The position numbers and the translations under genes are program-made. A model generated the notes under the pieces. It searched no databases, was not told where the DNA came from, and saw only the letters and a list, made by a program, of their open reading frames with translations. DNA of 64,000 nucleotides from Okeania sp. SIO2C9 (GTDB taxonomy: Bacteria; Cyanobacteriota; Cyanobacteriia; Cyanobacteriales; Microcoleaceae), in assembly GCF_010672455.1 (NCBI RefSeq), contig NZ_JAAHGO010000050.1, forward strand, positions 1 to 64,000. The letters run 5' to 3'. Of this stretch, positions 18,845-28,834 are shown piece by piece (position 1 is the stretch's first letter; every line of letters starts with the position of its first letter).

Positions 18845-19127
18845 TCATTTCCGGTTAGGGAGATTCTTCAACTCTGCTGTGAACCAGGATTTGGCCAGAG
18901 TGTAGGGTACATAACCATTGGAGCAAATCGAAGCCAAATCAAAGGAACCTATCTTTAGTATGTGACCACAATAGATTGGACATTTCCTGACATGACCCGT
19001 TCCAATATGGTAAGCATTTTTTTTCGTTATTTATTGAGTCTGACTCCGGTTTCTTTGATAAGCTCTCTTTCAGGGTATTGGGATTGAAGATATTCACATT
19101 GACGCTACAAATCTTTTCCCCTGGCAT
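18845..19127 (-). pseudogene. Broken N-terminal extension of the TnpB at 17639-18844
   Basis: The minus-strand frame from 19127 reads MPGEKICSVNVNIFNPNTL, then CLPYWNGSCQEMSNLLWSHT and stops at 18939. A different frame then gives DLASICSNGYVPYTLAKSWF and TAELKNLPNRK, one stop codon, and LKTSFQSSTVSELDC, which is the start of the TnpB frame. I recall this leader (WSxTKTDC.. SWFTAELKNLP) in some cyanobacterial TnpB proteins. The reading as an N-terminal extension broken by a frameshift and a stop is inference. Confidence 0.5.
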
Positions 19128-19229
19128 GACATAGTTTTTTACTATTTCCTTTTTTTGATTTTTTCATCTTCTACCATTACAGTATTTGCAGGAAATTGCC
19201 AGGGTTTCTAAAATCTAGTCAATGCACCC

Positions 19230-19583
19230 ATCACGAGAGGGTAAGGTGCATGGGCATTCGGCAACTAGATGAAGAAAAATTGGTAGAATTTGTGCCAGAT
19301 GAAGTGACAATTCATGTGGATTCAGGCAATGGCGGGATTACAGAAAGAATTTGTTAACATCAAAATACCCACGAAAAAGCCGAGAAAGAAAGAATTAACA
19401 GACAAACAGAAACAATCAAACAGAGAAAAAAGTAGAGTTCGTGTCAAGTGTGAACACACGATATCAGGTGTTAAAAGATACAATGCAACAACAGCAATCT
19501 ACAGAAATCGGATCAAAGGTTTAGACGATCACCTAATGTTAACTGCTGTAGGACTCTGGAATTTCTACTTGATTGTAGCATAG
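19230..19583 (+). pseudogene. IS5-like DDE transposase, C-terminal remnant with frameshift
   Basis: A frame giving RQLDEEKLVEFVPDEVTIHV-DSG shifts by one base near 19325 into GLQKEFVNIKIPTKKPRKKE, VKCEHTISGVKRYNATTAIY and LMLTAVGLWNFYLIVA. DSG is the usual second Asp region and the CEHxISGVKRY block includes the late Glu of the DDE triad. The N-terminal half is absent. The repeated TGATGGGTGCA / TGCACCCATCA at about 19586 and 19222 may be the element's inverted ends. Confidence 0.7.
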
Positions 19584-19663
19584 ATTGATGGGTGCAACCC
19601 ACGATTTGACAATTTTATTTTGCCACTTTTCAGGTTTTATTTAGCGACAAGTCTATTGTTTAA

Positions 19664-20055
19664 TGGAGCATATGGGAGTTGAACCCATGTCCAAAATGGC
19701 TATTTACTCTTCGCTCATTCACAGGTTTAGCTCTTGTTAACCCTCAGAGCCGGGACCATCCATTATCCCGGATGGCGGGATTCTCTAGTAAAGTCTTAAC
19801 CAGTAGCTGACCAGAGGCAGTTTACCAGTGCATCCGTTGGGGTTAGGTCTGCAATCCTTAACGGAGTCAAATTACAGACGCTCGAACCTATAAGAGGTAT
19901 TTTCGCAATTAAGCTACAGCTACTTGCTTACGAGCAAAAGGTACAATGTTGTTTGCACTTATTATTTTTTGAGCCCGGGATTTGCGAGAGAAGACTCACT
20001 CTCGACCTGAATCACAAAGTAGATTTCACCACCCTGTCGAAACCGTTAATGCCCC
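19664..20055 (-). ncRNA. ssrA: Transfer-messenger RNA (tmRNA, SsrA)
   Basis: Read on the minus strand from 20055 the gene begins GGGGCATTAACGGTTTCGAC and ends GGGTTCAACTCCCATATGCT-CCA at 19664. Those are the tRNA-like acceptor, D-like and T-arm ends of a one-piece tmRNA. CCA is partly templated at most. The resume codon GCA is at 19956, and the tag frame to the TAA at 19909 encodes ANNIVPFARKQVAVA. With SmpB it rescues stalled ribosomes and tags the nascent chain for proteolysis. About 392 nt, usual size for cyanobacteria. Confidence 0.96.
19909..19956 (-). other. tmRNA proteolysis tag reading frame
   Basis: Sixteen codons, GCA start to TAA, giving ANNIVPFARKQVAVA. The ANNIVPFARK half is the cyanobacterial signature; the C-terminal AVA supplies the small hydrophobic degron end. 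Confidence 0.93.
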
Positions 20056-20546
20056 GTGTTATTCTTTTATCTTACACATTTATTTTAATTTTGACAACTG
20101 TTGAATTTAGGAGTCAGGAGTCAGGAGTTAGGAGTCAGGAGTCATAAGTCATATAGAATCCATTTGGGATGTATTTAAAAATATGGGGAGAGTGTCGGAA
20201 GTGTGGAGAGATGGAAGCAAATTTCAACCTTTTTCCCCTATTCTCTAACTGAATTTCCTGACTCGGTCTTCAGTCCTCCGGCATTCAAAAGTATATACCT
20301 GTGCAAAGATAGCACTCAGGGATTCTATAGAATCCGGTTATACCTTATATATCATGTTCGGTAGAACGGCATTGCTGAGGGGCGGGATGAATATAAGTGG
20401 GGTGGGTATCCTGCCTGAGCGAAAATATCAGGAATGGACATCTTGCCCATTCCACAAAACTATTAAAATCATCTCTAAATATATGTTTATAATTCTATAA
20501 TTACTTTAATCTCCCCTACTCCCTATTCTTTCTGTTCTGGAGATTT
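20056..20546. other. Non-coding gap upstream of ssrA and downstream of the kinase gene
   Basis: Holds a GGAGTCAGGAGTCAGGAG satellite (about 20110-20145), TATAGAATCCATTTGG (20153) and CTATAGAATCCGGTTATA with ATATCATGTTCGG (20323-20358), which are ends of repeat families seen elsewhere. No gene is seen. Confidence 0.45.
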
Positions 20547-22364
20547 CTAATGTAAATCATTTTCCCAAACACCAATGTATATACGCTCATTACTACTACG
20601 CTCAATTAGACCTTCGAGATTACCTGTTTTAAACTCGTAGCGATTAATTTTACGGTTTCGCACATCCTGTAGTCCTTGCTTAATTTCTGGAGTAATTCTC
20701 CAATTCAACATACTAATGAAAGCAGTTCTTACCATTAGGTCATCTATACCATCTGCTACAGACAACTCAGTTTGTCTTAAGCGACGGGAATCTCGATCAT
20801 ATATATAGCCTAAAGTAATCTGATTAGGAAGTAAATCATAAATCACAGCCCTAGTATTAGGCCAATAGCCACGCTCTTTAACTGTTGTAGGTTTTCCCAA
20901 TAATTCTATTACTTTACTTTCTAATGTGCCTGGGGGTAAGCCACGAATAATCGGCAACCGATCCCTAATAGTAGAATTATCAATAGGATCGGAAGGAATA
21001 TTATCTGGCAATATTAAATCTATAGGTATGTCAGGAACTGAATCTTGGGGAGGTTGAGCTGGAGTTGGAGTTGGAGTTGGAGTTGGAGTTAAAGTTGGAG
21101 TTGGCTCAACCGTAGGTGGTATAGGTGTAGGTTTTTCTACTGGAGGTGAAGGAGTAGGGGTTGGTCTGACTATAGCAGGAACAGGAGATGGTGATGGTGA
21201 TGGTGATGGGGTAGGAGTAAAATTGGGCAATTGCTCCATATCATTAGGTTGTGGAGATGGTGTAGGAGGTGCAGTTGGTTTTGATATAGGAGTTTGAGCA
21301 ATATCTGATGGCCTAACCGTGGGAGACGGTGCAGGAGTTTGAACAATAGGCGGAGTATCAGAGGGCTGAGAATTGAACATTATTGCTGCTAATGTTCCTA
21401 CTGTTAGGGCTGCGATCGCTCCGAGTATACCCCACATCAATATTCCTTTAGGTCTTTGTGTAGGAGGAATATTTGTAGTAGCAATTTTTCCATTTCCCAC
21501 ATTATGAGCTGGATGCTGTTGAGGTACAACCTGGATAGTTGAATGTAAATCAGTTGTGGTAGAATTTGATAACTGTTTTAGCCATTCCTCCACAGTTGCA
21601 GGTCGGTGTTGAATATTCATTGCCATACCTTTTAGCACTGCTTGATTAACAGTAGGACTAAGTTGAGACTGTAATTCTCTAGGAGTAGGGATTTCTTGTT
21701 GCGCTCTCCTCATTGCTGCTATTGGCAGTCGTGCTGTTAATAAAGTATAGAGAGTTGCAGCTAAACCATATACATCTGTTGCTGCGGTACGTTTTCCTTG
21801 AACAAAATACTGTTCTGGAGGGGCATAACCATCAGAAACCAAATTAGTATGAACCTGAGTTTGACCAGCAATAAATTCCCGCGCAATACCAAAGTCAATT
21901 AAGATGACATCCTTAGTACCCTGACGTAGCATAATATTTTGGGGTTTAACATCTCGGTGGAGTAAGTTATTTTGATGCACCACCATCAAAGCATTCCCTA
22001 CCTGACGAATATAATGCACGGCGATCGCCTCTGGTAGAGGTTGTCCATCAGATACAACTTCTGCCAAAGTTGTACCCGGAATATAGTCCATCACCATGTA
22101 AGGTTGACCATCTTCCACAAAAAAATCACTGACTCTGACAATATTAGGGTGGACACACAAAGCGAGTCTTCTGGCCTCATCCTGAAACTTCCTTTGAAAT
22201 TCCTGAAAGTTGGGATGTTGACGTAGAGACTCATTGAGAGTCTTAATAACTACGGGTTGTCCTAAATAATTATGAGTAGCTTTGATAGTAATACCAAAAC
22301 CCCCCCTTCCTAATTCTTGTTCTAATGTATATTTGCCCCCTTGTAAGTTTCTTAATATATTCAT
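20547..22364 (-). CDS. Hanks-type serine/threonine protein kinase, membrane-anchored
   Basis: A 605-residue protein. Kinase domain residues 11-270: glycine loop LGRGGFG (18-24), ATP lysine K41, Glu63, HRDVKPQN (136-143, catalytic D138), DFG (157-159), and GYAPPEQ at the activation-segment end. A single membrane span at about 307-330 is followed by a Pro/Thr-rich linker (about 335-445, runs of PTPTPTP). The C-terminal domain of about 150 residues ([18 protein letters not shown] ... [10 protein letters not shown]) looks periplasmic and is not recognised. Cyanobacteria use many such kinases for stress and surface signalling; the target is unknown. The gene is monocistronic. Codon and repeat content show nothing unusual except the low-complexity linker. 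Confidence 0.93.
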   Translation of the reverse strand: MNILRNLQGGKYTLEQELGRGGFGITIKATHNYLGQPVVIKTLNESLRQHPNFQEFQRKFQDEARRLALCVHPNIVRVSDFFVEDGQPYMVMDYIPGTTLAEVVSDGQPLPEAIAVHYIRQVGNALMVVHQNNLLHRDVKPQNIMLRQGTKDVILIDFGIAREFIAGQTQVHTNLVSDGYAPPEQYFVQGKRTAATDVYGLAATLYTLLTARLPIAAMRRAQQEIPTPRELQSQLSPTVNQAVLKGMAMNIQHRPATVEEWLKQLSNSTTTDLHSTIQVVPQQHPAHNVGNGKIATTNIPPTQRPKGILMWGILGAIAALTVGTLAAIMFNSQPSDTPPIVQTPAPSPTVRPSDIAQTPISKPTAPPTPSPQPNDMEQLPNFTPTPSPSPSPSPVPAIVRPTPTPSPPVEKPTPIPPTVEPTPTLTPTPTPTPTPAQPPQDSVPDIPIDLILPDNIPSDPIDNSTIRDRLPIIRGLPPGTLESKVIELLGKPTTVKERGYWPNTRAVIYDLLPNQITLGYIYDRDSRRLRQTELSVADGIDDLMVRTAFISMLNWRITPEIKQGLQDVRNRKINRYEFKTGNLEGLIERSSNERIYIGVWENDLH

Positions 22365-23049
22365 TTTTATTCCCCAATTTTTCTTTATATTAGTGAATTA
22401 CGGCAGTTTTCATTTTAAGTAGGGACATTCCATGGAACATCCTGAGAAGGGTTGTGGTACGCAAGTATGTCGTTTATCTATCAAGACTTGCGCACCTGCA
22501 ACGTATTCTCGTCCGAAGCGACCGATAGGGAAGCAATCTCAAATCCTAGTTTTTCGTACCTCATGCGTAAGTCCTGTCTATCTGAAAACGACTATAAGCT
22601 AGTTAATATTCAGGAGTTTAGGTTTAGACAGAAGTCAGAATTTTCTCCTGACTTCTGAGAGGATTACTCCTTCTACTGAATGCTAGTAGATATGCTAAAT
22701 ATTATCCTAACTTCTACTACTTCTCAGGGTGCTTCAATTACGAACTATTAGTTTGAATTTTGGGCGTTAGTGATTTGAGGTATGATATCATGTCTGGATA
22801 AGAGCGGGATAGAACTCCGTTCCGCGCTCCGCATTTTCGATGCGGAATGCTGCGCTTGACCTGTCGCGTAGCGTTAACTTGCGTTATGTGCCAGCTCAAA
22901 AAAACTTTCTTCTTCTATTCCTCATTTCTTCTTCTTTCTTCCCTCCTGACTCCTGACTCGGTCCTCCCCCTCCTGGGAGAGGGGTGGGTTGACTCCTAAG
23001 TAATTAAAATTAATATCATACAGTAATTCAGCAACGCCGAATTTTAATT
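22365..23049. other. Divergent intergenic region
   Basis: Between the minus-strand kinase and the plus-strand glycosyltransferase. Contains a TGCGTAAGTCCTG end (22563), ATATCATGTCTGGATAAG (22789) and the CGGAATGCTGCGC repeat (22841). No gene is supported. Confidence 0.45.
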
Positions 23050-24414
23050 ATGACTTTGAAGATACTTTGCCTTAGTAATGGTCACGGGGAAGACGCGATC
23101 GCAGTTCAAATTTTACAAGAATTACAAAAATATCCTCTTCCTCCTAGTCTTGCTGCCTTGCCTATAGTTGGAGAAGGATACGCTTATACCAAAATACCTC
23201 GTCTCTCAATTATTGGTCCCCGACAAAGAATGCCTTCTGGTGGATTTATCTATATGGATGGGCAACAGTTATGGCAAGATGTCAAAGGTGGTTTATTAAA
23301 AATGACCTTTACTCAACTCAAAGCATTAAAATATTGGGTAAGTTCCGAAACTAAATTAGGTCATCAAGTAGTTATCTTTGCAGTTGGTGATATTGTACCT
23401 TTATTATTTGCTTGGTTGAGTGGAGCACCTTATGCTTTTTTAGGAACTGCTAAATCAGAATATTTGATACGAGATGAAACTGGGAAACTTCCGTCCAAGT
23501 CTTTGGTAGAAAGTTTTCAGCATTGGTCAGGTTCGGTTTACTTTCCTTGGGAATGTTGGTTAATGAGTAGGAGTAAGTGTAGAGCGGTACTTGCTAGAGA
23601 CAATCTAACAGCACAAATACTCAGAAAAAAGTCAATTCGAGCTTATTATGTGGGAAACCCGATGATGGATGGTGTAGAGTTGGAAAATTCTCTGCTGTCA
23701 ATGTATCGCTCTGATGCAGAAATACTAGGAATGCAGCATCAAGTTACGATTACTTTATTACCTGGATCTCGTTCTCCAGAAGCTTATGCGAATTGGGAAA
23801 TTATTATTCAAGCAGTTGCAGGGTTAGTAGAAACTTTTCCACAGCAAAAATTTTTGTTTCTGGGGGCGATCGCTCCTAACTTAAGCTTAGAACCTTTTAT
23901 TACACTCCTCAATTCTGATCATTGGCAGACTGAACGAGAGATTAGAACTAATACTCAAAACAGTATTTTACAACTGCCAGTTGATCGTCCTGTACCAACC
24001 TTTTTTTCTGGAGAGGGAAGTATTCAGTTTCCTGTGAAATTAACTTCTCAGAATAAAAATGCTAGTCTGATTTTAGACCGACAAGCTTTTCCAGAATTTG
24101 TGCATCGGGGAAATTTAGCTATTGCTATGGCAGGTACTGCTACGGAACAGTTTGTTGGTCTGGGGAAACCAGCGATCGCTATTCCTGGCAATGGCCCTCA
24201 ATTTACATCTACTTTTGCGGAAGCTCAAAGTCGTCTTTTAGGAATTTCTGTGACTTTGGTCAAGCACCCCAGAGAAGTTGCAGATGCGGTTAAGTCTCTG
24301 TTAAATGATTCACAGAGACTACAATTAATTGCTAAAAATGGGATTCAGAGAATGGGTAAACCGGGTGCAGCTCAGAGAATTGCTGATTTTTTAATGGGGT
24401 TGAAATGGATGTAG
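23050..24414 (+). CDS. Lipid-A-disaccharide synthase-related glycosyltransferase (TIGR03492-like)
   Basis: A 454-residue protein starting with LCLSNGHGEDAIAVQIL, the typical start of the LpxB-related family of cyanobacteria and plants. Later marks are IFAVGDIVPLLFAWLSGAPY and FLGTAKSEYL (N-terminal Rossmann half), VGNPMMDG, ITLLPGSRSPEAYANW (GT-B C-terminal nucleotide-sugar half), and AMAGTATEQFVGLGKPAIAI near the end. LpxB itself joins UDP-diacylglucosamine and lipid X; the related family has no proved substrate and occurs alone, away from lpxA/C/D, as here. No signal peptide; probably peripheral on the inner membrane. The gene stands alone. Confidence 0.9.
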   Translation: MTLKILCLSNGHGEDAIAVQILQELQKYPLPPSLAALPIVGEGYAYTKIPRLSIIGPRQRMPSGGFIYMDGQQLWQDVKGGLLKMTFTQLKALKYWVSSETKLGHQVVIFAVGDIVPLLFAWLSGAPYAFLGTAKSEYLIRDETGKLPSKSLVESFQHWSGSVYFPWECWLMSRSKCRAVLARDNLTAQILRKKSIRAYYVGNPMMDGVELENSLLSMYRSDAEILGMQHQVTITLLPGSRSPEAYANWEIIIQAVAGLVETFPQQKFLFLGAIAPNLSLEPFITLLNSDHWQTEREIRTNTQNSILQLPVDRPVPTFFSGEGSIQFPVKLTSQNKNASLILDRQAFPEFVHRGNLAIAMAGTATEQFVGLGKPAIAIPGNGPQFTSTFAEAQSRLLGISVTLVKHPREVADAVKSLLNDSQRLQLIAKNGIQRMGKPGAAQRIADFLMGLKWM

Positions 24415-24439
24415 TTCAACAATTAATAATTAATCATTA

Positions 24440-24600
24440 ATAATTAGGGTTTGCTGATTAAATTTCAAAACATTGACTGATATTGGTTTGCTGCCTTTTT
24501 TTGGTTGAAAAAAGTATCAGGTTTTCACTCCATAACCCTGAAAAAATTAGCATCATAGGCAGAATAATTGCAGAAAAATTAAGGGAAAAATATATCCAAC
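24440..24600 (+). mobile_element. MITE, AGGGYTTGCTGA family (truncated copy)
   Basis: Starts ATTAGGGTTTGCTGATTAAA and keeps the internal GTATCAGGTTTTCACTCC and AAAAATTAGCAT of the family, but lacks the right end. Confidence 0.5.
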
Positions 24601-24716
24601 TACTTCCTAATTAAATTCTGTTCTCCGTTCCTCCTAACTATTCTCTACTACCCTACTCCCTATTCCCTATTTACCGTCACTTTCTGGATAAATAATTTCT
24701 GCTGGTAGTGAAGGAT

Positions 24717-24885
24717 GTCATTTCAGTTATCAGTTAGCTTCCTAACGGAGGAGCTTTCCTACGGAATGCTACGCAAACGCTAACAGTTATCAGTACCTCT
24801 GCAATAAGGAGGCAAGAAAATACGGAATTCTCTTTTTTTTATCCCCTTAAAAGGGCAGGCTTTAAACCACGATTTTTTGGTAATT
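24717..24885 (-). repeat. Two-hairpin element (minus orientation)
   Basis: CATTTCAGTTATCAGTTAGC at the left, ATCCCCTTAAAAGGGCAGG and CTTTAAACC at the right, inverted relative to 25905-26150. It holds an inserted CGGAATGCTACGCAAACG repeat. Confidence 0.55.
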
Positions 24886-25039
24886 GTTAATTATTAATTA
24901 TTAATTATTAATTATTAATTGTTGAATGATACCTTTTATAGTGGCAAAGTTTGGTAAAATATTAGAAAAATGTAGATATATCTGCAAAAATATAAGTTAT
25001 CAAAAACCTGCTGAATTAATCTTACCAAAGGATAAAAAT

Positions 25040-25771
25040 ATGCCAATTCCACAAATTTACAATCGCGATGTTTTTATTTTAATAGACCGTAGTGGTTCCA
25101 TGACAATATCTGATGCTACTACAGGAAACAAAAATCGTTGGCAATATCTTCAAGAAACTGTACAAGGTCATGTATTTGAAATTCTGTCAGAGCAAGATGA
25201 TGATTATGGAATAATTTGTGATGAGGTAACTTTATATTTTTTCAATCGAAATCAACAACCGACTAAAACTATTTACCTTAGAGATGCTGCCCAAGTACAA
25301 GCTGCTTTTAAAGAAAATAGACCTGGTGGCTCTACTTATATTGCTCCTACTTTAAATGAGGCAGTATCTCAGTGGTTTTCTAATAGAACTGATGATAAAG
25401 GTGCTTTTATAATTATCTATACTGATGGTCAAATTGATGATAGTAAAGAATTTATTAATGTTATTGGAAAAACTTGTTCTAATATCAATAGCCAAGATGA
25501 GATTAAAATTTTAATGATTGGTGTAGGTAGTGATATTGAGACAGAGGGAGCAATAGATTTTTATTTAGGAATTGATTTGAATGCTAATAAATTTCAATCT
25601 AGACGAGGAGAAGATTGTAATATCTTTATTTTTGATTTAATAGATGAGGTAATGGATGAGGGTATTATTGCTGCTCTTGAACGTCAACTTGAGGGAGACC
25701 CAAGAAAAGGATTAGGTGGTTGGATAAAAGAAAGATATCCAAGTTTATATGGTAAATATTTTGCTTCTTAA
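25040..25771 (+). CDS. VWA-domain (MIDAS) protein
   Basis: A 243-residue protein from the ATG at 25040, chosen because AAGGA lies nine bases upstream and the VWA strand begins right after. The frame is also open to an ATG at 24926, which would add 38 basic residues. The MIDAS motif DRSGSM (D16, S18, S20), a GGSTYIAP threonine near residue 97 and YTDGQIDD near 125 complete the metal site. There is no signal peptide or membrane span, so it is likely cytosolic. Similar stand-alone VWA proteins bind partner proteins in metal- or stress-response (TerD/TerY-like) contexts. No partner gene is adjacent, so the role is unknown. Confidence 0.85.
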   Translation: MPIPQIYNRDVFILIDRSGSMTISDATTGNKNRWQYLQETVQGHVFEILSEQDDDYGIICDEVTLYFFNRNQQPTKTIYLRDAAQVQAAFKENRPGGSTYIAPTLNEAVSQWFSNRTDDKGAFIIIYTDGQIDDSKEFINVIGKTCSNINSQDEIKILMIGVGSDIETEGAIDFYLGIDLNANKFQSRRGEDCNIFIFDLIDEVMDEGIIAALERQLEGDPRKGLGGWIKERYPSLYGKYFAS

Positions 25772-26189
25772 TATTAAGAAGGAATCAGGAAGAAGGAATC
25801 AGGAAGAAGGAAGATATTTCTGAATTTAATTCCTCACTATTGATAGTGGGAAGATGTTTTATAACCACAATCTAAGTTAGAGTACTTTTCTTCTTTACTG
25901 AAAATTTTGGTTTAAACCCTGCCCTTTTAAGGGGATAAAAAGCGGTCGTTTTGCGCTTCGCAAAGCTCCGCTAACGGCTGTCGCTGACATGTTTGCGTAG
26001 CATGATCTAGGAAAAAGCGGAGCTTCCCGTAGGGTGGGATGGCGAGGTCTCGGAGCCATATCCAATCAACCAAGAGAAAGAAAATTATGCATCTTCTCGC
26101 TTCCCTATTGGAGGAAGTACTGATAATGTAGTTCCTCTTTCATTAATGGATAATGGATAATGGATAATAGATAATTACCAAAAAATGAG

Positions 26190-26270
26190 GGTATGTGCCT
26201 CCCCTTTTAAGGGGATGAAAAAAATATTTAGTTCAGTATTTCAAGCCTCCGACTTCAGTCGGAGGTTCAC
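26190..26270 (+). repeat. Two-hairpin (PATE/REP-like) element, best copy
   Basis: Two dyads about 45 bp apart: CCCCTTTTAAGGGG (about 26201-26214) and CCTCCGACTTCAGTCGGAGG (about 26246-26265). Imperfect subterminal hairpins at both ends are the hallmark of IS200/IS605-type elements and of palindrome-associated non-autonomous derivatives. Confidence 0.65.
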
Positions 26271-26430
26271 TGATAACTGATAACTGATAACTGATAACTG
26301 ATAACTGATAACTGATAACTGATAACCTCTCCCTTTTAGGGACAGGATTGACGCTCAAGGAAAAAATAAATTTTTTTCCCCTTGAAAGGGGAGGCTTTAA
26401 GGCATGAATTATTTAATTATTTAATTATTA

Positions 26431-26685
<255 letters not shown>

Positions 26686-27457
26686 GTAAAGAGGCTAATT
26701 GTTAACGTTTACGCAGGATTCCCATAGGAAAGTTCCTCCGGCAGTAGGTTAACTGAATTGACTTTCTCCTAAATACTGACTACTCATTACTTATTTATTC
26801 TGATATTTATAAATTTGTGCAATATTTGTAAAAAATTTTAAATTTTTAGATAAAATTATGAAATTTTTACCCCTATTATCTCATACTATAGCAATCATAT
26901 TTCAGTTGTAAAATTTTAGTTTTAATTAGGAGTCAGGAGTTAGGAGTCAGGAGTCAGAATATAAAAGGATTTTGAACGATATTAATTGTTATTAAATATC
27001 TCATAAATCATTCCTGATTGCTATATAATGCTGTGAATATTTTCTACAAAACTATGAAGAGGATTGCTATAAATTCCTCAGTTAATTTGATATTAATTTA
27101 TACATTTCTTACCTTTTAGATAAAATTTATATTGTGTTTTAAATCACATAGCATATATACTATAAGTCACATTAAATCAAGAATATAAATCACAGTTATT
27201 TCAGTAAAAATACGGAAAAATAGAATTGTCAATTTTATTCTAATCCGAAATTTCATGTATTAAGACTGAAGCAGAATGTAGTAGTTAATTAATTATGTCA
27301 AAGTGTGCTGAAATACTTATTTGTAATTCTATGGTACTAAAGCCGATCGCTCCATAATCAATTTTCTAAATTAAGTAATTACCCTGACCGGATTTATCAG
27401 CATATCTATTGAAAGATTTGTTAATGTTTATAAAGAATAAATATTGGCTCAAAATTC

Positions 27458-27652
27458 ATGCAAGCTAATTATATCAATCAACCAATGAACAAAGAAAAGT
27501 TAGAGCAGTTGAATGCATTAACTAAAATAATGATTGTCAGTTTTCTGTGGCATGGTTCTGGTTTAATGAAATCTAGTCAACCTACTAAAACGGAGCAGAA
27601 CACTACAAAGCCATCTCAGACAGATGAAATCAACCATCCTGAGCCAAAATAA
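27458..27652 (+). CDS. Small hypothetical protein
   Basis: A 64-codon frame: MQANYINQPMNKEKLEQLNA, a short hydrophobic patch (KIMIVSFLWHGSGLM) and a polar Thr/Pro/Glu-rich tail (TKTEQNTTKPSQTDEINHPE). It ends 40 bases before the 3' end of the convergent sigma-factor gene and is not made of repeat sequence. No family is recognised and no clear ribosome site precedes it. It may be a real small protein or chance. Confidence 0.35.
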   Translation: MQANYINQPMNKEKLEQLNALTKIMIVSFLWHGSGLMKSSQPTKTEQNTTKPSQTDEINHPEPK

Positions 27653-27692
27653 TGATGATGTGGGTGTTGCTGAACTAACACCACATTATTTC

Positions 27693-28580
27693 CTAAAGAA
27701 GATATTCTCTCAAAATACGATTACGTTTTGGGTCTTCCAACTTTTTCAATGCCTTAGCTTCTATTTGTCTAATTCTTTCTCTCGTTAAATTAAAAGTATC
27801 ACCGATTTCTTTCAGGGTTTTTTCTTGACCATCATCCAATCCAAATCGCATTTGTAAGACATTTCTTTCCCGTTCAGTTAAAGTGTTGAGAACAGTTTCT
27901 ACATCTTCTTGTAGGCAATTTTCAAAGACATATTTTGCTGGTGTTTCTCCATCAAATTCGATCGCTTCCTTATAGATGGTATTTTCTCCTTTACCTATAG
28001 GAATCTCTAAAGATAACGTTTCTTGAGCGCATTCTACAATAAATCGTAATTTCTCTGTTGTCATTTCCATGCGTGTAGCGACTTCTTCAGCAGTAAGGAG
28101 AGAACATTCTATTGATATCTGTTTAATTGTTTTTTTAATTTGGGAAATGGTTTCATAGAGATAAACTGGTAAGCGAATGATGCGAGAATAGTCACAAATA
28201 GCTCTAGTAATAGCTTGTCTAATCCACCAAATACCATAAGTAGAAAATTTATAGCCTTTTGTATGGTCAAATTTTTCTGTGGCACGAATTAATCCTAAAC
28301 TACCTTCTTGGATTAAATCTTGGAAGTCTAACCCACGGTTTTCATATCGTTTGGCAATTGATGTCACCAGTCGCAGGTTAGCTGTTACCATTTGATTTTT
28401 TGCCTGTCTACCTTGCTGGAGGCGATCGCGCAATTCTGGTATACTCATTTTTACAGCTTTCGCCCATTCTGCTTCATTAGGCGATCGCTCCAGTTTTTTC
28501 TCTAATTTTTCACGAATTTGTTCTAAAGCTGATAGTTCATCTATTTGATGGGCTAAATTAATTTCTTCCTCAGGACGCAA
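27693..28580 (-). CDS. Sigma-70 family RNA polymerase sigma factor, conserved core
   Basis: Encodes the RpoD-like core: RPEEEINLAHQI (end of region 1.2), a region with ELRDRLQQGRQAKNQMV, region 2 (NLRLVTSIAKRYENRGLDFQ, DLIQEGSLGLIRATEKFD, FSTYGIWWIRQAI), region 3, and region 4 (LTERERNVLQMRFGLDDG, TRERIRQIEAKALKKL). It directs RNA polymerase to a promoter subset. The listed start is a TTG inside region 1.2 and is unlikely to be real: the frame stays open upstream without any start codon (..DSIQLYHKEINKIPRL) for about 96 codons, to an A11 tract at 28869-28879. Beyond it the N-terminal part lies in another frame (28835-29170). One extra A would give a single 492-residue protein. Probably a group 2/3 factor; the core is intact. 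Confidence 0.88.
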   Translation of the reverse strand: MRPEEEINLAHQIDELSALEQIREKLEKKLERSPNEAEWAKAVKMSIPELRDRLQQGRQAKNQMVTANLRLVTSIAKRYENRGLDFQDLIQEGSLGLIRATEKFDHTKGYKFSTYGIWWIRQAITRAICDYSRIIRLPVYLYETISQIKKTIKQISIECSLLTAEEVATRMEMTTEKLRFIVECAQETLSLEIPIGKGENTIYKEAIEFDGETPAKYVFENCLQEDVETVLNTLTERERNVLQMRFGLDDGQEKTLKEIGDTFNLTRERIRQIEAKALKKLEDPKRNRILREYLL

Positions 28581-28834
28581 GCGAGGTATTTTATTAATTT
28601 CTTTGTGATAAAGTTGAATGGAATCTTCAGTAAATGTTGCGGTTGGCGGTTCTAAATCTTGGTCGTAGCTACGTTCAACAGGTTCTTTATTGGTAAATTC
28701 TTCTGTAGATTCCCAATCATTTCGGGTTATTTTTTCTAGCCAGTAAGTATCATAATAAGTAGGATGTTTACAGTCAATTAACCACCATTTAATTGTGATA
28801 CTTATATTTTCTATTGTCTGAAGAGCAACTATTA

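Noticed and set aside
22452-22658. 68-codon plus-strand frame before the LpxB-like gene
   Set aside because: Contains an AGGACTTACGCA repeat end and a satellite; no ribosome site or family.
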